Positions 6,191-8,069 of a DNA stretch of 8,069 nt are shown here, in pieces. The translations under genes were made by a program, and so were the position numbers. Source of the DNA: a bacterium MnTg04. Lineage in GTDB: Bacteria; Pseudomonadota; Gammaproteobacteria; Steroidobacterales; MnTg04. A model generated the notes under the pieces. It was given only the letters and a program-made list of their open reading frames with translations. It searched no databases and was not told the DNA's origin. The stretch lies in NCBI GenBank assembly GCA_008975185.1, contig BFAU01000079.1, positions 1 to 8,069 on the forward strand, read 5' to 3'. The first letter of the stretch is position 1; every line of letters begins with the position of its first letter.

Positions 6191-6430
6191 ATGGATCCCA
6201 AAATCATAGACGACCTCGCCAGGCGCATGTCCGAGGCGGTCCCAGCAGGCCTGCGGCATCTGCAAAGCGATCTGGAACAGAATTTTCGCGGCGTACTCCG
6301 CGGCGGGCTCGAACGGCTGGACCTGGTGACCCGCGAGGAATTCGAGGTGCAACAGGGCGTTTTGGCGCGCACCCGTGAAAAACTGAAAGCGCTGGAGGAA
6401 AGATTGGCAAAACTGGAAAAAGGGTCATAG
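6191..6430 (+). CDS. ubiK: Ubiquinone biosynthesis accessory factor UbiK (YqiC/BMFP family)
   Basis: A 79-residue small protein of the family known as YqiC, BMFP or UbiK. UbiK is needed for efficient aerobic ubiquinone synthesis in enterobacteria, interacts with UbiJ, and binds lipid; the Brucella homologue has membrane-fusion activity in vitro. The N-terminal half (MDPKIIDDLARRMSEAVP) is an amphipathic helix, the middle carries the family signature RLDLVTREEFEVQQGVLARTREK (about 42-64, read with its conserved RLDLV and REEF), and the C-terminus is a short coiled coil (LKALEERLAKLEK). The length is close to the shorter family members. The start at 6191 fits the conserved MDPK start; the upstream GGGG is a weak ribosome binding site. 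The stop codon TAG overlaps the first two bases of the short palindromic repeat. Confidence 0.9.
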   Translation: MDPKIIDDLARRMSEAVPAGLRHLQSDLEQNFRGVLRGGLERLDLVTREEFEVQQGVLARTREKLKALEERLAKLEKGS

Positions 6431-6473
6431 GAGCCTGCCGCCGCAGTAGAACAACTAGGTCCGACAGGCTCCT
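6429..6473. repeat. 45-bp short copy of the palindromic element
   Basis: The ends AGGAGCCTG (6429-6437) and CAGGCTCCT (6465-6473) are perfect inverted repeats, extended by CG/CG after one mismatch, with a 21-nt loop. The segment 6438-6473 is homologous to 4309-4345 of the long element: the first 14 bases are identical (CCGCCGCAGTAGAA), and both end TCCGACAGGCTCCT. The left 9 bases match 4183-4191. It therefore looks like the long element with about 117 bp of its interior missing. It starts within the ubiK stop codon and could fold into a strong hairpin at the 3' end of the ubiK mRNA, but no T-run follows. Confidence 0.75.
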
Positions 6474-6516
6474 AAATAAAACCCGCCGAGTTAACTGATC
6501 AATCCCACCCGTTATT

Positions 6517-6549
6517 GACCGCTAATTCGGTCCGGGGTTTGCCTAGACT
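6517..6549 (+). promoter_or_regulatory. Upstream region of comM: small palindrome and -10-like hexamer
   Basis: GACCG-CTAATT-CGGTC (6517-6532) is a perfect 5-bp inverted repeat with a 6-nt loop, overlapping a TTGACC (6515-6520). TAGACT (6544-6549) resembles a -10 box and would start transcription almost at the GTG at 6557. The spacing between TTGACC and TAGACT (23 nt) is too long for one standard promoter, so this is tentative. Confidence 0.25.
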
Positions 6550-6556
6550 TTGACGG

Positions 6557-8053
6557 GTGGATCTGGCCGTCATTTATTGTCGTGGCCTGGAAGGGCTGAA
6601 TTCACCACCGGTCAAGGTGGAAGTATTCCTGTCGGGTGGTTTGCCGGCGCTCAATATCGTCGGTCTGCCCGAGACGGCGGTCAGGGAGAGCAAGGACCGG
6701 GTGCGGTCGGCATTAAAAAGCGCCGGCTTCGAGGTGCCGGTAAGCAGGATTACGGTCAACCTGGCACCGGCCGATTTGCCCAAACAAGGCGGCCGTTTCG
6801 ATCTCCCGATCGCGATAGCCATTCTTGCGGCGACCAGGCAGATACCGGCCGGCGAGCTGCCCAACTATGAGGTGTATGGGGAGTTGTCGCTGGACGGGTC
6901 GATCAACCCGGTTCGCGGCCTGTTGCCATCGTTGCTGGCGGCCCGCGATGGCAGCCGCGAACTGATTATTCCCACCGGTAACCAGGCGGTGGCCGGGCTG
7001 GTTAGCGGCCTGGCGGCGCGAACCGCATCGCAACTGCTGGCAGTCTGCAAGCACTTCAGGGGTGAAGCCTTGCCGCGTTGCCCGCCGGCCGAAAACCTGT
7101 CGTCTGCGAGACCGGCGCCGGATCTGCTCGATGTTCGCGGACAATTGCTGGCGCGGCGGGCGCTGGAAATCGCCGCCGCCGGTGGGCACAGCCTCCTGAT
7201 GATCGGACCGCCCGGGAGCGGCAAGACCATGCTGGCCAAGCGGCTGCCCGGCATTCTGCCGGGCCTGAACGACGCAGATGCGCTGGAATGCGCGGCGATC
7301 GCGTCGTTGACCCGCGGCGGGTTCAATCTCCGCAACTGGAAACGACGGCCGTTTCGCTGTCCGCATCACACGGCATCGGCTGCGGCCCTGGTCGGCGGCG
7401 GGCGCGACCCTCAGCCGGGCGAAATCTCGCTCGCCCATCATGGCGTATTGTTTCTCGATGAACTGCCGGAGTTTCCCCGCCATGTACTCGAGACCTTGCG
7501 CGAGCCGATGGAGTCGGGAGAGGTCCATATCGCGAGGGTCTCGCGGCGGGTACGGTTCCCGGCGGCGTTCCAGATGATCGCGGCCATGAACCCGTGCCCT
7601 TGCGGTTACCTGGGCGATCCCTCGGGGCGCTGTCACTGCAGCGCACAGTTGGTGCAACGATATCGCCAGCGGTTGTCGGGGCCGTTGCTGGATCGCGTCG
7701 ATATCCAGGTTCCGGTGCCGAGATTGGCGGTCGAGGAATTGCAGGAGAAAAACGTGGCCGAGGCAAGCCGCGAAGTCGCAACCCGGGTCCTGGCGGCCCG
7801 CGGCGTTCAGTTTGGACGGCAGGACTGCCTGAACGCACAGTTGGCGCCAGCGCGAGTTGACGAGCTTTGCCGGCCGGGCAAGAAAGCAGGCGCGTTGCTC
7901 AGCGTGGCAATGACGCGTCTGTCGCTATCGGCGAGGGTCTATCATCGCCTGTTGCGGCTGGCCCGGACCATCGCCGATCTGGATGGCGCCGCTGAACTCG
8001 GCATTGCGCATGTCAGCGAGGCGATCACGCTGCGCAACCTGGATCGCAGCTAG
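6557..8053 (+). CDS. comM: ComM/YifB family Mg-chelatase-like AAA+ ATPase
   Basis: A complete 498-residue protein, the usual length of the family. ComM is a hexameric branch-migration helicase that extends strand exchange during natural transformation in Vibrio and Acinetobacter; homologues occur widely, including in bacteria not known to be competent. Domain order: an N-terminal ChlI/Lon-like domain (SGGLPALNIVGLPETAVRES, then NLAPADLPKQGGRFDLPIA), an AAA+ Mg-chelatase core with Walker A GPPGSGKT (217-224) and Walker B LFLDE (298-302), a CPCGYLG...CHC cluster with C347, C349, C359 and C361 that may bind metal, an LLDRVDI sensor region, and a C-terminal Mg_chelatase_C domain (LSARVYHRLLRLARTIADLDG). 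The GTG at 6557 is the first start after an in-frame TGA at 6551 and fits the family N-terminus. No Shine-Dalgarno site is evident. It follows ubiK, separated by the short repeat. Confidence 0.95.
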   Translation: MDLAVIYCRGLEGLNSPPVKVEVFLSGGLPALNIVGLPETAVRESKDRVRSALKSAGFEVPVSRITVNLAPADLPKQGGRFDLPIAIAILAATRQIPAGELPNYEVYGELSLDGSINPVRGLLPSLLAARDGSRELIIPTGNQAVAGLVSGLAARTASQLLAVCKHFRGEALPRCPPAENLSSARPAPDLLDVRGQLLARRALEIAAAGGHSLLMIGPPGSGKTMLAKRLPGILPGLNDADALECAAIASLTRGGFNLRNWKRRPFRCPHHTASAAALVGGGRDPQPGEISLAHHGVLFLDELPEFPRHVLETLREPMESGEVHIARVSRRVRFPAAFQMIAAMNPCPCGYLGDPSGRCHCSAQLVQRYRQRLSGPLLDRVDIQVPVPRLAVEELQEKNVAEASREVATRVLAARGVQFGRQDCLNAQLAPARVDELCRPGKKAGALLSVAMTRLSLSARVYHRLLRLARTIADLDGAAELGIAHVSEAITLRNLDRS

Positions 8054-8069
8054 AACCACGACCGGCTAT

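Noticed and set aside
6429..6480. The short repeat as an intrinsic terminator of ubiK
   Set aside because: The stem is strong, but on the plus strand it is followed by an A-rich run (AAATAAAA), not a T-run.
6713..7657. A 314-codon open frame on the minus strand inside comM
   Set aside because: It is antisense to well-conserved comM motifs; the composition is rich in Arg, Gln and Ala, as expected for a shadow frame.

Overview
The window looks like a chromosomal segment of a gammaproteobacterium of moderately high GC content. This is inferred from gene content: an AlgZ/AlgR-type two-component pair, SpeA-type arginine decarboxylase, SpeE, a GlnK/GlnB P-II protein, UbiK (YqiC) and ComM. I cannot assign a genus. 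There are no tRNA or rRNA genes, no CRISPR array and no transposase gene. Most of the DNA is coding and housekeeping.

Left part, minus strand (1-4123): four tightly packed genes read leftward in the order speA (arginine decarboxylase), a beta-hydroxyacid dehydrogenase, an AlgZ-type membrane sensor kinase, and an AlgR-type response regulator cut off by the window edge. The gap after speA is 40 nt; the next two junctions overlap by 8 and 4 nt, so this is very probably one operon. The response regulator has Glu (E53) where the phosphoacceptor Asp should be.

SpeA/speE intergenic region (4124-4383): speA and speE (spermidine synthase) diverge. Between them lies a 163-bp imperfect palindrome (4183-4345) with 20-bp terminal inverted repeats and two further concentric inverted repeats. 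A TATAAT box lies just outside each end, so the element sits between the two outward core promoters, and its left arm appears to supply the -35 region for speA. A 45-bp relative, which looks like an internally deleted copy, lies at 6429-6473 and begins inside the ubiK stop codon. This dispersed palindromic family is the most interesting non-coding signal here.

Right part (4384-8053): speE (+) converges on a minus-strand pair, glnK followed by a secreted DUF4124 protein. glnK diverges from ubiK (+), a ubiquinone-biosynthesis accessory factor. After the short repeat comes comM (+), a complete YifB/Mg-chelatase-like AAA+ protein, possibly translated from a leaderless GTG start.

Functionally, SpeA makes agmatine, the precursor of putrescine, and SpeE turns putrescine into spermidine, so the divergent pair covers two steps of polyamine synthesis. 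The other genes (nitrogen sensing, ubiquinone synthesis, transformation) are not obviously linked to this. I see no clearly new multi-gene system; the unusual points are the palindromic element and its relation to the promoters, and the altered receiver site.
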